Assembly (NCBI GenBank): GCA_964564635.1
Contig: CAZMAR010000002.1
Location: 248,001-312,000, forward strand
Length of the DNA: 64,000 bases
Source: Tepidaquicella sp964564635
GTDB lineage: Bacteria; Bacteroidota; Ignavibacteria; Tepidaquicellales; Tepidaquicellaceae
Reading direction: 5' to 3'
Below the pieces are notes generated by a model. It did no database searches. It was not told the origin of the DNA and saw only the letters and a list, made by a program, of their open reading frames with translations. Positions 17,244 to 26,113 of the stretch are shown here, piece by piece; the first letter of the stretch is position 1, and each line of letters starts with the position of its first letter. A program made the position numbers and the translations under genes.

Positions 17244-18992
17244 TCAATTAATATAAGGTTTTATTTCGATTTCATAGAATTTTTTTACAGCATTTCTTAT
17301 TTCTTCTTCTGTTGAGTAGTTTATTATTGAATTGATTAGGTTTTTTGTATCCGAATATGTGCAGGAACGAATAATCTGTTTTATTTCTGTATAAACAGAA
17401 GGTAAAACACTTAGTTCATCTAATCCCAATCCTATTAAAACAATTGCGGAAAGTGGATTAGAAGCCATTTCCCCGCAAATACTTACTTTTATGTTATTTC
17501 TGTGAGCAGCATCAACTACGCTTTTTAAAGTTCTTATTACTGCTGGATGTAACTCCTGATACATATCAGCAACAAGTTCATTTCCTCTGTCTACCGCAAG
17601 AATATATTGTATCAAATCGTTTGTACCTATACTGAAGAAATCCACCTCTTTTGCAAGCTCATCTGCCAATATTACAGCCGAAGGAACCTCTATCATAACG
17701 CCAAAGGGAATATTTTTATCATATATGCTTCCATATACCGGGTCTTTGTCAAGTTCAGATTTTACTTCATTTAATATTTTTTTTGCACATTTTACCTCTT
17801 CGAGTGATGATACCATCGGTATCATTATTTTTATATTTTTTAGTTTTGAAGATTTAAGAATTGCTCTTATTTGTTCTTTAAAAATTCCTATTCTATCTAA
17901 ACATATTCTTATTCCGCGCCATCCAAGATAAGGATTGGGCTCTTTCTCGGAACTTGGTAGTAATTTATCTCCTCCAATATCATAAGTTCTTATTGTTGCT
18001 GTTTTTGGGTATGATGCTTCTGAGATGAAAGTGTATTCTTCTATTTGTTCTGCCTCAGAAGGAAATTCACCTCTTTCTATAAACATATGTTCTGTTCTAT
18101 ATAGTCCTATTCCACAGTCCTTACAGTTTTTAACAAAATTAATTTCATCTTCAAAGTCTATATTAACAGAAAGCTCAATAGTTTTTCCATCCAGAGTTAT
18201 ACTCGGTAAATCTATAACTCCAAAAAGTTTTTCTTCCTGCTCTCTAAATTTTCTTAACTTTTCTTCATACTTTTCTAATGTATCACGATTTGGGCTTGCA
18301 ATAACAATACCTTCTGAACCATCTACAATAAGAATTTCTTTAGGGTTCACACTCTGAGAAATTACCTTTACCCCAACAACTGCAGGAATATTAAGTGCTC
18401 TTGAAATTATTGCTGCGTGAGAATTTATTCCACCAGTATCGGTTACATACCCCTGAGCTTTTCTCCTACTGAAAAGTATTGTATCCCCGGGAGTCAGTTC
18501 ATGAGCAACAATAATGGAATTTTCCGTTATTTTTGATATTAATTTTTCCCTGCTCATATTTCTGACAACACGATTTCTTACATCGTTTATATCTTCAAAT
18601 CTTTCCCTCATATAATCATCTTCAGAAGAAAGCAAGATTGAACCAAGTTTATTAATTTCATCGTCAAATATATAACTTGCGGAGCGTTTTTCTTTTTCTA
18701 TTCTATTAATTATTTTCTCAATGAAGAAATTATCATTTAGTATTTCCAGTTGAGCTTCAAATATTTTAGAATTTTTTACACCGATTCTTTCAATAGAAAT
18801 ATTATAAATTTTGGTTAATTCTTTTTGAGAAAGTTCAATTGCCTTTTTAAACTCCTCTATTTCTTTTGATACATCCTCTTCGCTTATAGAAGCTGTATTG
18901 ATTATAATTTGTTTTTTTGTGTATAAGTATGCTTCACCTATTGAAATTCCTTGTGAAGCAGGTATTCCTTTATATATTCGCTCTTCTGTCAA
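17244..18992 (-). CDS. ptsI: Phosphoenolpyruvate-protein phosphotransferase (enzyme I)
   Basis: A protein of 582 residues, the full length of PTS enzyme I, which transfers phosphate from PEP to HPr. The N-terminal swivelling domain has IVAHELTPGDTILF and the phospho-His motif TGGINSHAAIISRALNIPAVVG region near residue 187. The PEP-binding barrel shows GIGLYRTEHMFIERGEFPSE, WRGIRICLDR, IPFGVMIEVPSAVILADELA, FFSIGTNDLIQYILAVDR and SICGEMASNPL with the catalytic Cys. It is the first gene of the run leading through the isomerase to nuoH. No enzyme II component is visible, so it may serve regulation rather than sugar import. Confidence 0.95.
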   Translation of the reverse strand: MTEERIYKGIPASQGISIGEAYLYTKKQIIINTASISEEDVSKEIEEFKKAIELSQKELTKIYNISIERIGVKNSKIFEAQLEILNDNFFIEKIINRIEKEKRSASYIFDDEINKLGSILLSSEDDYMRERFEDINDVRNRVVRNMSREKLISKITENSIIVAHELTPGDTILFSRRKAQGYVTDTGGINSHAAIISRALNIPAVVGVKVISQSVNPKEILIVDGSEGIVIASPNRDTLEKYEEKLRKFREQEEKLFGVIDLPSITLDGKTIELSVNIDFEDEINFVKNCKDCGIGLYRTEHMFIERGEFPSEAEQIEEYTFISEASYPKTATIRTYDIGGDKLLPSSEKEPNPYLGWRGIRICLDRIGIFKEQIRAILKSSKLKNIKIMIPMVSSLEEVKCAKKILNEVKSELDKDPVYGSIYDKNIPFGVMIEVPSAVILADELAKEVDFFSIGTNDLIQYILAVDRGNELVADMYQELHPAVIRTLKSVVDAAHRNNIKVSICGEMASNPLSAIVLIGLGLDELSVLPSVYTEIKQIIRSCTYSDTKNLINSIINYSTEEEIRNAVKKFYEIEIKPYIN

Positions 18993-19204
18993 AAATTAGT
19001 CTTTTATTTAAGATAAATTGAAAATATTTTCTTATAAAGTCATTAAATCAGTAAAGATTTATACGGATTTGGTAGATTTTATATATTTAATAAATCTATT
19101 GCGGAAACCAATTTATGAGGTATTTCTTAATAAAATCTTCGCTATTTTATTGAATTGTAAAAAATTATTATTAAAAGTAATATTATAAATTAAAACATTG
19201 CAAT

Positions 19205-19684
19205 TTGGATATAGATAATTTTATAAGAGCAATACAAATGATGCTTGCACCGGCTGTTATGATTTCAGCATGTGGATTAATATTATTAGGTCTAAATAAT
19301 AAACATTCTTCAATTGTTAATAGAATTAGATTGCTCAATGAAGAAAGAAGAAGATATATGTTAAAAATGCAGAATAACCCCGATATAGAATTTGTTGAGA
19401 CATTGAGATTGCAAAGTATTAATAAACAATTGGATGACTTACTTATGAGATTGAGGTTGGTTAGGAATGGAATAGTATTTCAAATAATGGGTGTATTTAT
19501 GTTTATTCTAACTTCATTAGTTATTGGGGCTGAATTGATTTTAAGAATTAATTTATTTGACTTAATTAAAATTATTACTTTTTCTGCTGGGATGATTCTT
19601 GTGGCAATTGGGGTCATTTATGCTTTAATTGAAACTGTTAAGGGTTACAAAATCGTTTATCTGGATGTAAAAGCAGATGAATAA
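19205..19684 (+). CDS. DUF2721 family membrane protein
   Basis: A 159-residue protein with two or three membrane segments: LAPAVMISACGLILLGLNN at residues 13-31, and two near the end (GIVFQIMGVFMFILTSLVIG and ITFSAGMILVAIGVIYALIE). A charged segment RIRLLNEERRRYM lies between them. This is the DUF2721 pattern; function unknown. The start is TTG at 19205. The next possible start (ATG within the first membrane segment) would remove the conserved IRAIQMML lead-in, and an in-frame stop lies upstream, so TTG is the likely start. Confidence 0.85.
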   Translation: MDIDNFIRAIQMMLAPAVMISACGLILLGLNNKHSSIVNRIRLLNEERRRYMLKMQNNPDIEFVETLRLQSINKQLDDLLMRLRLVRNGIVFQIMGVFMFILTSLVIGAELILRINLFDLIKIITFSAGMILVAIGVIYALIETVKGYKIVYLDVKADE

Positions 19685-19720
19685 ATAAATATATATAAAA
19701 TTATTAAGATAAATAAAAAT

Positions 19721-21310
19721 ATTGCTAAACTTGGATTTGGTTGTTATAGGGTGGATTTTAGGATTAAAGAACATTATAATGCTCTTTATAAAGCTATTAT
19801 TTCTGGTATTCGGTTAATAGATACAGCATCAAATTATTCTGATGGTGCAAGTGAAATGCTTGTTGGTAATGTATTAAATGATATTATCAGGGACGGAAGA
19901 ATTAATAGGAAAGATATAACAATAATTACAAAAGCGGGATATATACAGGGGCAGAATTATAAACTTGCTTTTAAAAAGAAACTTTTAAAAGAACCCTTTA
20001 AAGATGTTGTTGAGTATGCTGATGGTATCTGGTATAGTATCAGTCCTGATTTTTTAGCTGACCAGATAGAAAGACAACTGGAAAGATTAATTCAGTCCGA
20101 TAGTAATAAATATATAGATGGATATCTATTACACAATCCTGAAATTTTTCTTGACTATCAGGAAAAATCCTCTGGAAAGGATTATTACAAACTGGAATAT
20201 GATATACATACAGAATATTACAACAGAATAAAAAAAGCATTTGAATTCTTAGAAGAGCAGGTTGAAAAGGGATATATAAAGAACTATGGCGTTTCTTCCA
20301 ATACATTTCCACTTAATTCTAACAGATATGATTTTACTTCGCTTGAAAGATTAATTAAGATTGCTAATGAAATTAGTTCAAAAAATCATTTCAAGTATAT
20401 AGAGTTTCCATTAAATATTATAGAATCGTATGCCTTCTTTGAAAAGAATCAAAAAAATAATTCAAAAACACTGCTTGAAATCGCTTCAAAAAACAAATTA
20501 ATTGTATTAACTAATAGACCGTTAAATGCAATTACCGATAAAGGACTTGTAAGACTTGTGGATTATTCTTCAGGAAAATTTTCGGAACAAGAATTTCAAG
20601 AACGATTAAACAAAGCACTTGATATAGAGCGAAAAATAATAAAGCAAGAAGTAAAATATACAACAGTAATTAAAAAGAAAAAAAAGGAAGCACCAACTCT
20701 ATTTAATCTTATTAATAAAATCAAAGATAACTGGAATAGATTTTCATCTGTTGAACATTTAACTCATTTTATTGAAAATTATTTTATCCCCAAAATATTG
20801 TCGATTCTCAGCTATTTTAATTTTGATGTTTCTACTATTAAATTGGCAGGAAATATCGTTATTGATGCTGATAAAATTCGCTCCTATGAAATTCCTGATT
20901 CTGGTTTGGGTGAATCTGAAACAGGGGAGGAGTATCTGATTTTTAAACAATATTTAGAAAATTATATCAAAGAAATTGATTCGCTATTATACCAGCTTAT
21001 AGAGTATTATAAATCGATAACAAATAAAAGGAATAATCTGATTAGTGAAATTATAGATAATGCTTTTTTAAAGTCAAAATGTAAATTACATCCGAAAGGA
21101 AGTGAGTTTAAAAGTTTGAGTCTTTCTCAGAAAGCAATACAAATTATAAGAACAATTCCTGGAATAGATTATGTTCTGGTAGGAGCCAGAAGGGAAATTT
21201 ATGTTGATGAACTTATTGAAATAATGAATTATGAAAATATTTCCAATGTTGATGAATTGTTGGAGAATCTCAGAGAAGAATTCATCAAAAATAATTTTAT
21301 CAAAGAATAA
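19721..21310 (+). CDS. Aldo/keto reductase with a large internal insertion; non-canonical start
   Basis: The N-terminal part has the AKR barrel signatures GIRLIDTASNYSDGASEMLVG, ITIITKAG, DGYLLHNPEIF, KGYIKNYGVSSN and FPLNIIES. The C-terminal IRTIPGIDYVLVGARREIYVDE is the usual AKR end. Between them lie about 190 extra residues, with a Lys-rich segment and helices, giving about 530 residues against about 300 for the family. The first ATG/GTG/TTG in frame is the GTG at 19751. However, the conserved first strand KLGFGCYRV is encoded upstream of it, back to the stop at 19682, with only ATT and ATA as possible starts. I place the start at ATT 19721 as the best guess. Substrate unknown. Confidence 0.8.
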   Translation: MAKLGFGCYRVDFRIKEHYNALYKAIISGIRLIDTASNYSDGASEMLVGNVLNDIIRDGRINRKDITIITKAGYIQGQNYKLAFKKKLLKEPFKDVVEYADGIWYSISPDFLADQIERQLERLIQSDSNKYIDGYLLHNPEIFLDYQEKSSGKDYYKLEYDIHTEYYNRIKKAFEFLEEQVEKGYIKNYGVSSNTFPLNSNRYDFTSLERLIKIANEISSKNHFKYIEFPLNIIESYAFFEKNQKNNSKTLLEIASKNKLIVLTNRPLNAITDKGLVRLVDYSSGKFSEQEFQERLNKALDIERKIIKQEVKYTTVIKKKKKEAPTLFNLINKIKDNWNRFSSVEHLTHFIENYFIPKILSILSYFNFDVSTIKLAGNIVIDADKIRSYEIPDSGLGESETGEEYLIFKQYLENYIKEIDSLLYQLIEYYKSITNKRNNLISEIIDNAFLKSKCKLHPKGSEFKSLSLSQKAIQIIRTIPGIDYVLVGARREIYVDELIEIMNYENISNVDELLENLREEFIKNNFIKE

Positions 21311-21338
21311 TTTTCTAAATTTATTAATATTATAAACT

Positions 21339-22349
21339 ATTTATACTAAGTATAAAATACTTATTATTATCTTCCTGATATTTTTTGCAATAATTTTATT
21401 TTATATAAAAAGTAACAGGGGACAGAAAGAAGAAGTAAAGGATATAAAGAAAAAAGAGAGTTTCATTCCCGGAATATCTTCTGGGCTTGATTCAATATTA
21501 AATTCTTTTGGAATTAAGAAAGAATGGATTAAAACCTCTTCACAAAAGGATTTTCTTTTTGTGAAAGAAATAAGTATTCCAACCAATATATCAACAGCGG
21601 AGATATTGTTTGATTTTCAAAATTTTCTCATTCCATATAATATTGAGGTGGTTTCAAATGAAAATATAGATAGCGGGAAAGTATTTTCCGAAATTGTGGA
21701 TATAGATGACAGCAGAAAAATACTAGCAAAAACAAAATTTGTTCGCAACCCTTTATTGAAGAGAGATGAAATTGATTTATGTATAGTTTTAAAAAATGTT
21801 GAGCAATATACATTAGAGGAAATCTCTCAGATTCTGAATTATTCTTCTTATTATACGGTTTTTTTACCCAGAAATCTAAACCGTATTGATTTACAGGCAG
21901 AGATAATAAATTCAAGAAAAGAATATATTATTTATTTTGATATAGGGGATTATGAAGATTATGAAGCAGATTTTAGAAAGTCGCAGGATATAGGATATAA
22001 AATAAATAATATTTGCAATCATTATCAAAAAGATAAAGCATTAATTCTTTCCAACCCAAAGAAACTGTACGACTTTGAAAAAGAGATAATAACAAATCTA
22101 TCCTATTGTCGAGGAAATATTTTTTCTGACACATTATTAATTGATTTAAATTTAAAAGCCACAGGAGAAAATCGATATTTGGAGTTTGAGGAGAAGTTGA
22201 CAAAACTATCCAAATCAATGAAAGAGAAAAAAGCATTCATAATAGATGTTTTGTATTCAGAATTTGAATATTTTATGAATTCTTTAAGAAAACTTGAGAA
22301 GAAAGGATATAGATTTAATTCGTTTTTAAATTATTTTAAAACAAAATAA
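21339..22349 (+). CDS. Membrane-anchored protein, possibly divergent polysaccharide deacetylase (YibQ-like); non-canonical start
   Basis: The frame is open from the stop at 21333 to 22349. The first usual start (GTG, 21561) gives 262 residues. The same frame upstream encodes a perfect N-terminal membrane anchor (KYKILIIIFLIFFAIILFY) and a basic linker, followed by ILNSFGIKKEWIKTSS running into KEISIPTN, so the real protein starts near 21339 with ATT (or ATA 21357). The soluble part resembles divergent polysaccharide deacetylases (TVFLPRNLNRIDLQAEI, then GYRFNSFLNYF at the end), but the catalytic residues are not evident. The family is uncertain; the extended coding is well supported. Confidence 0.6.
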   Translation: MYTKYKILIIIFLIFFAIILFYIKSNRGQKEEVKDIKKKESFIPGISSGLDSILNSFGIKKEWIKTSSQKDFLFVKEISIPTNISTAEILFDFQNFLIPYNIEVVSNENIDSGKVFSEIVDIDDSRKILAKTKFVRNPLLKRDEIDLCIVLKNVEQYTLEEISQILNYSSYYTVFLPRNLNRIDLQAEIINSRKEYIIYFDIGDYEDYEADFRKSQDIGYKINNICNHYQKDKALILSNPKKLYDFEKEIITNLSYCRGNIFSDTLLIDLNLKATGENRYLEFEEKLTKLSKSMKEKKAFIIDVLYSEFEYFMNSLRKLEKKGYRFNSFLNYFKTK

Positions 22350-22367
22350 ATGTTATAAATTTCCATC

Positions 22368-22820
22368 TTGGAAAACACACATTTCAAATGGATGCAACAG
22401 GCATTGTATGAGGCAGAAATTGGCTTTTCAAAAAACGAGATACCAATAGGATGCGTTATTGTGTATAACAATAAAATTATTGCAAGAGCACACAATCTTG
22501 TAGAAACATTAAACGACCCTACTGCTCACGCAGAAATACTTTGTATTACTTCTGCAACAGAATACCTCGGCAGAAAATTTCTTTATGATACCTCAATTTA
22601 TGTAACTGTTGAACCGTGCCCAATGTGTGCGGGAGCTATAGTTCTTGCAAGAATTTCCAATCTTTACTTTGGAGCTTTTGATTCCAAATTTGGTGCTTGT
22701 GGAAGCATTATTAATATTCCGGAGAAAAAAGATTTTAATCATTCCTGTAAAGTTTATGGCGGTATTCGGGATAATGAATGTTCAGAGATTATGAAAAGAT
22801 ACTTTGAAAAGAAAAGATAA
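22368..22820 (+). CDS. tadA: tRNA-specific adenosine deaminase
   Basis: A 150-residue zinc deaminase that converts A34 to inosine in tRNA-Arg(ACG). The key residues are PTAHAEIL (H and catalytic E, near residue 52) and VEPCPMCAGAI (Cys pair near residue 85). The family-typical ARISNLYFGAFDSKFGACGS follows. The start is TTG at 22368, with an in-frame stop four codons upstream. The ATG at 22392 would leave only MQQALYEAE before the domain, which is shorter than usual but possible. It follows the YibQ-like gene closely and converges with the M15-like gene. Confidence 0.93.
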   Translation: MENTHFKWMQQALYEAEIGFSKNEIPIGCVIVYNNKIIARAHNLVETLNDPTAHAEILCITSATEYLGRKFLYDTSIYVTVEPCPMCAGAIVLARISNLYFGAFDSKFGACGSIINIPEKKDFNHSCKVYGGIRDNECSEIMKRYFEKKR

Positions 22821-22838
22821 ATTTCTTATAAAGTTTTA

Positions 22839-23939
22839 CTAATATATTTTTAACAAATCTTCTTTTGGAAGAGAATTCCCCTCATAAAATTTCATCTTGT
22901 AAATTCCTGGAGCAAGAAATGAAAAATCAACAATAAATTTTCCGTTTGCATTTTTATTCATAATTGTGAAAATTTCAACTATCTTATCACCAAGTATGTT
23001 ATATATTTCTATTTTTATTAAATTATTTTTACTTGAGATATTTTTAAAATTGTAAATATTATTGTTATATAAAGTAAAATCATTTTCAAGAGTTAGAAAT
23101 TTTTCGGATTGTAGAGAATCTAAATCTATATATTTATTAAAAAGGGATTCTTTTTGATAATATTCTTTAATTAAATTTTCTGAAATATTTATTACATTTT
23201 TTGCTATGTATTTTTTTGTCCAAATTTTATCATCCTGTATATGTATGTGCATATTCCTTCTACCACCATGCTCAAGATAATTCAGGGATAAATCCTCAGT
23301 AAGATTTTTAATTATTTTTTTATCCTCCCAGGTATATCTGCTTATATCAAAAGCTAATCCTAACATATGAGGCGATTTTTCAACATCAGACCACCCACGC
23401 CTTTTATATTTTAATTGAGTTGTTAAATCTCTTAACGCTTCTGATAATCTTGGATTGAAATTTACTCTTTCAAAAATGTACAACATTTTCATTGCAAGGA
23501 AAGGATGTAAATATGCATTTATATTATCTTTAATATTCAAAAATGGGAATTTAACATTAACAAGTGGATAGTAGTATACTAAATCATTGGGGAATAGAAA
23601 TTTTGATTCATCACTTATATATTTTTTCCCTTTATAATTAACATAGAAGAAATCTGTATTTGTGTTGTCCGTTTCGTAGGTTCGAATATAAACAGAAGTG
23701 ATTATATTATTGGGAATTATAGAGTAAAAATTTTTTATTCTTTTTCCAAGAGAAAAGTATCTTCTTTTTAAAAGTAACTCTTTCTTCTCCTGCTTGTCAT
23801 TTTCTTTACTCTCTGAAGTAGAATTATCAAATTTATTTGAGATTTTGTTTAAATATAGGATTGTGAGGAAAATTACAGCTATGAAAAGTATTGTGATAAA
23901 TATAAAATAAAATATTTTCCATGAATGATTAAATTTCAT
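22839..23939 (-). CDS. M15-like peptidase domain protein with N-terminal membrane anchor and T9SS-like tail
   Basis: A protein of 366 residues from the ATG at 23939, which overlaps the end of ptsH. An N-terminal membrane segment (IFYFIFITILFIAVIFLTIL) is followed by a domain with SPHMLGLAFDISRY and RNMHIHI. These are the zinc-ligand patterns (SxHxxGxAxD, HxH) of LD/DD-carboxypeptidase-like M15 and DUF5715 proteins, so it may act on peptidoglycan peptides. The last ~80 residues (IKIEIYNILGDKIVEIF, FLAPGIYKMKFYEG) look like a diverged T9SS/Por tail. Having both an anchor and such a tail is unusual. Confidence 0.68.
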   Translation of the reverse strand: MKFNHSWKIFYFIFITILFIAVIFLTILYLNKISNKFDNSTSESKENDKQEKKELLLKRRYFSLGKRIKNFYSIIPNNIITSVYIRTYETDNTNTDFFYVNYKGKKYISDESKFLFPNDLVYYYPLVNVKFPFLNIKDNINAYLHPFLAMKMLYIFERVNFNPRLSEALRDLTTQLKYKRRGWSDVEKSPHMLGLAFDISRYTWEDKKIIKNLTEDLSLNYLEHGGRRNMHIHIQDDKIWTKKYIAKNVINISENLIKEYYQKESLFNKYIDLDSLQSEKFLTLENDFTLYNNNIYNFKNISSKNNLIKIEIYNILGDKIVEIFTIMNKNANGKFIVDFSFLAPGIYKMKFYEGNSLPKEDLLKIY

Positions 23940-24195
23940 CAAACCCCCTTTCAAAGAAATCAATCATTTCTTTTGCAAAGTCCTCTTCATCAGGGCCATT
24001 GAATCGTAAGATTAATTTGGAACCTTTTTCCGCTGCCAAAGTCATTACGCCAATTATACTTTTTCCATTAACCTCATAATTATTTTTACAAATTGTAAAA
24101 TCAGATTTATATTTTGAAGCTATTTTTACTATTGCAGCAGCAGGCCTTGTGTGCATACCGGCTTTATTTATTATTGTTACTTCTTTCTCAATCAT
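23929..24195 (-). CDS. ptsH: HPr phosphocarrier protein
   Basis: An 88-residue HPr. The phospho-accepting His lies in AGMHTRPAAAIVKIASKY (His15) and the regulatory serine in NGKSIIGVMTLAAEKG (Ser46 position). It takes phosphate from enzyme I (17244-18992). The intact Ser46 region suggests control by HPr kinase, which is not in the window. It overlaps the M15-like gene by 11 bases and follows the prenyl synthase by 9 bases, so the unit is SGNH, prenyl synthase, HPr, M15-like. Confidence 0.95.
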   Translation of the reverse strand: MIEKEVTIINKAGMHTRPAAAIVKIASKYKSDFTICKNNYEVNGKSIIGVMTLAAEKGSKLILRFNGPDEEDFAKEMIDFFERGFDEI

Positions 24196-24204
24196 AGAAC
24201 ATAA

Positions 24205-25203
24205 TTAGTACTTTCTTTCAAATAACATATTTGAAAACCACTTCAGTAATTCCACTCCATAATCATTTTTAATAATTTTAAGTGAATTATTTGCTGATGT
24301 TATATATTTTTTTATAAGAGAATTTGTGAGTTCTATTATATTATATTTTATGTATATATTTTTAATTTCAGATATGAATTTTTTTGAAATATTTTTAGGT
24401 TTCCTTTCAGGACTTATAATGTAAAGAAGTTTTTCTTTATCTGCATTATTTTTTACCATTTCTAATGCCTTAATTAGCAGAAAAGTTTTTTTCCCCTGTT
24501 TTATGTCGCCACCAATCACTTTTCCAAATTTCTTTTCGTCTCCGATTATATCAAGCATATCATCTTGCAGTTGAAAAGCAATACCGAGATTGAAAGCAAA
24601 ATTTTTTAAGTTTTCCCTGTATTTTTTGTCTTTTGCATCTGCCAGTATTACCCCAATTTCAGCACATACCTCCAGTAGTTTCGCAGTCTTTTTTTCTATC
24701 ATTATTAAATATTCTTCTGTTGAAATATCAAATTTTGTTTCAAATTCTTTATCCAGAGCTTGCCCTTCGCACACCTCAATTATTCCATTGGTAAAGCATT
24801 CCAAAATATTTTTTAAATTTGGATGTTTTGTTTTCAAAAGATAAGAGTAAGAAAGCCCAACTAACTGGTCTCCTACTAAAATTGCTGTATCCCTATCCCA
24901 TTTTTTATGAACAGTTTCACGACCCCTTCTTGTATCTGCATCATCCATTATATCATCATGAACAAGTGTAAAGGTATGCAACATTTCTATTGCGGAAGCA
25001 GCGTATAAAGCACTTTTATAATTACCCCCTAAGGCATCACAAATGAACAAAGTTAAAACTGGTCTTAATTTTTTACCCCCACTGTTAAGAATATATTTTA
25101 CTGGTTGATATAAACTTTTAGGAAAATCATTAACAACGCAGGAGTTTAGAATTTTCTCTATTTCTGCTCTGTATTTGTTGTATTTTAAATTGAAATCGTT
25201 CAT
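24205..25203 (-). CDS. Polyprenyl diphosphate synthase (farnesyl/geranylgeranyl type)
   Basis: A 332-residue trans-isoprenyl synthase. The first aspartate motif is HDDIMDDADTRRG near residue 86 and the second is QLQDDMLDIIGD near residue 218. GGKKLRPVLTLF and the WDRDTAILVGDQLV region also match, and KVIGGDIKQGKKTFL follows. It condenses isopentenyl diphosphate with allylic diphosphates to supply quinone, carrier-lipid or carotenoid precursors. The residue before the first motif (TFTLVHDD, with Phe and Leu) could hint at chain length, but I would not assign C15 or C20 without modelling. Confidence 0.93.
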   Translation of the reverse strand: MNDFNLKYNKYRAEIEKILNSCVVNDFPKSLYQPVKYILNSGGKKLRPVLTLFICDALGGNYKSALYAASAIEMLHTFTLVHDDIMDDADTRRGRETVHKKWDRDTAILVGDQLVGLSYSYLLKTKHPNLKNILECFTNGIIEVCEGQALDKEFETKFDISTEEYLIMIEKKTAKLLEVCAEIGVILADAKDKKYRENLKNFAFNLGIAFQLQDDMLDIIGDEKKFGKVIGGDIKQGKKTFLLIKALEMVKNNADKEKLLYIISPERKPKNISKKFISEIKNIYIKYNIIELTNSLIKKYITSANNSLKIIKNDYGVELLKWFSNMLFERKY

Positions 25204-25207
25204 AAAT

Positions 25208-25930
25208 TTATTTTATATCATAGTAATATTTTATATAGTAGATTAATAAATCCATTACGCAGTCATAATTCTTCAAATGTAATCCATCTTTTGAGAGTTC
25301 AAGCCCATCCTTTTTCTGGGCTTCTATCTCACTGAATAAATCAATAATTACAATTTCATTATTTAATTTGGACATTTCCCAAAGCCAATCATTTATTATT
25401 GCAATTTTTTCTGCTGCGGGTTCATAATAAGGAATATTGAAAATAAAAACAACCGGCGCTTTTGATATAGCTTTTTCCATAAATTCTAAAAAGTCATCTG
25501 CAATTGCTTGTACACTTTTTCTATAATCATTTATACCAGAAAGTAGAACAATTGCATCAAATTTGTTTTCAGGTACACTATCCAGTTGTTCTGTTGCCCA
25601 TTTTATTGAAGTTCCGATCTTGCTTGTTTCATCAATAATTATCCCATTTATTTTAAAGTACTCTTCCTGTCCTTTAAATGCGCCGACTGCCCAGGAATGC
25701 CCAATTATTTTTATATATGGAATGAACGGGGTGCTCTTTTTCTTAATGTCCCAGAGTATGTCGTTTTCCGGTTTTGTAGTATCTTTTGGAATTATTTCTT
25801 TGGTAAGATTTTTATTAAAATTGCCTGAATAGGAGTAACATGTTACAATAACAATATATAAGAATGTGAATAATAAGTATTTACTTAAATTTTTTACGTT
25901 AAAATTATATTTAGATTTGTGGGATAACAT
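25208..25930 (-). CDS. SGNH/GDSL-type hydrolase-like secreted protein
   Basis: A 240-residue protein with an N-terminal hydrophobic segment (YLLFTFLYIVIVTCYSYSG). The SGNH blocks are modified but recognisable: IIGHSWAVG with the nucleophile Ser, a Gly block around IGTSIKWATEQL, VLLSGINDYR with the Asn, and LSKDGLHLKNY with the Asp-His pair. It probably removes or transfers acyl groups on envelope carbohydrates. It is the first gene of the unit with the prenyl synthase and HPr, and is divergent from the O-acetylation genes at 26114-29868. Confidence 0.8.
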   Translation of the reverse strand: MLSHKSKYNFNVKNLSKYLLFTFLYIVIVTCYSYSGNFNKNLTKEIIPKDTTKPENDILWDIKKKSTPFIPYIKIIGHSWAVGAFKGQEEYFKINGIIIDETSKIGTSIKWATEQLDSVPENKFDAIVLLSGINDYRKSVQAIADDFLEFMEKAISKAPVVFIFNIPYYEPAAEKIAIINDWLWEMSKLNNEIVIIDLFSEIEAQKKDGLELSKDGLHLKNYDCVMDLLIYYIKYYYDIK

Positions 25931-26113
25931 TAATGACGATACCTATTGAGTGCTAAGTTATAAAATGTTAGGTTATCTTTAAAAAAAAACACCTTTTTAT
26001 GACTCTCGATTTATTTACAATTATAATAATTATACTGAAATTTATAAATGATATAATTAAATTAGTTTTGTTATATTTGCAAAAGTTCTTATTCTTTTAA
26101 ATCATTTTAAAAA

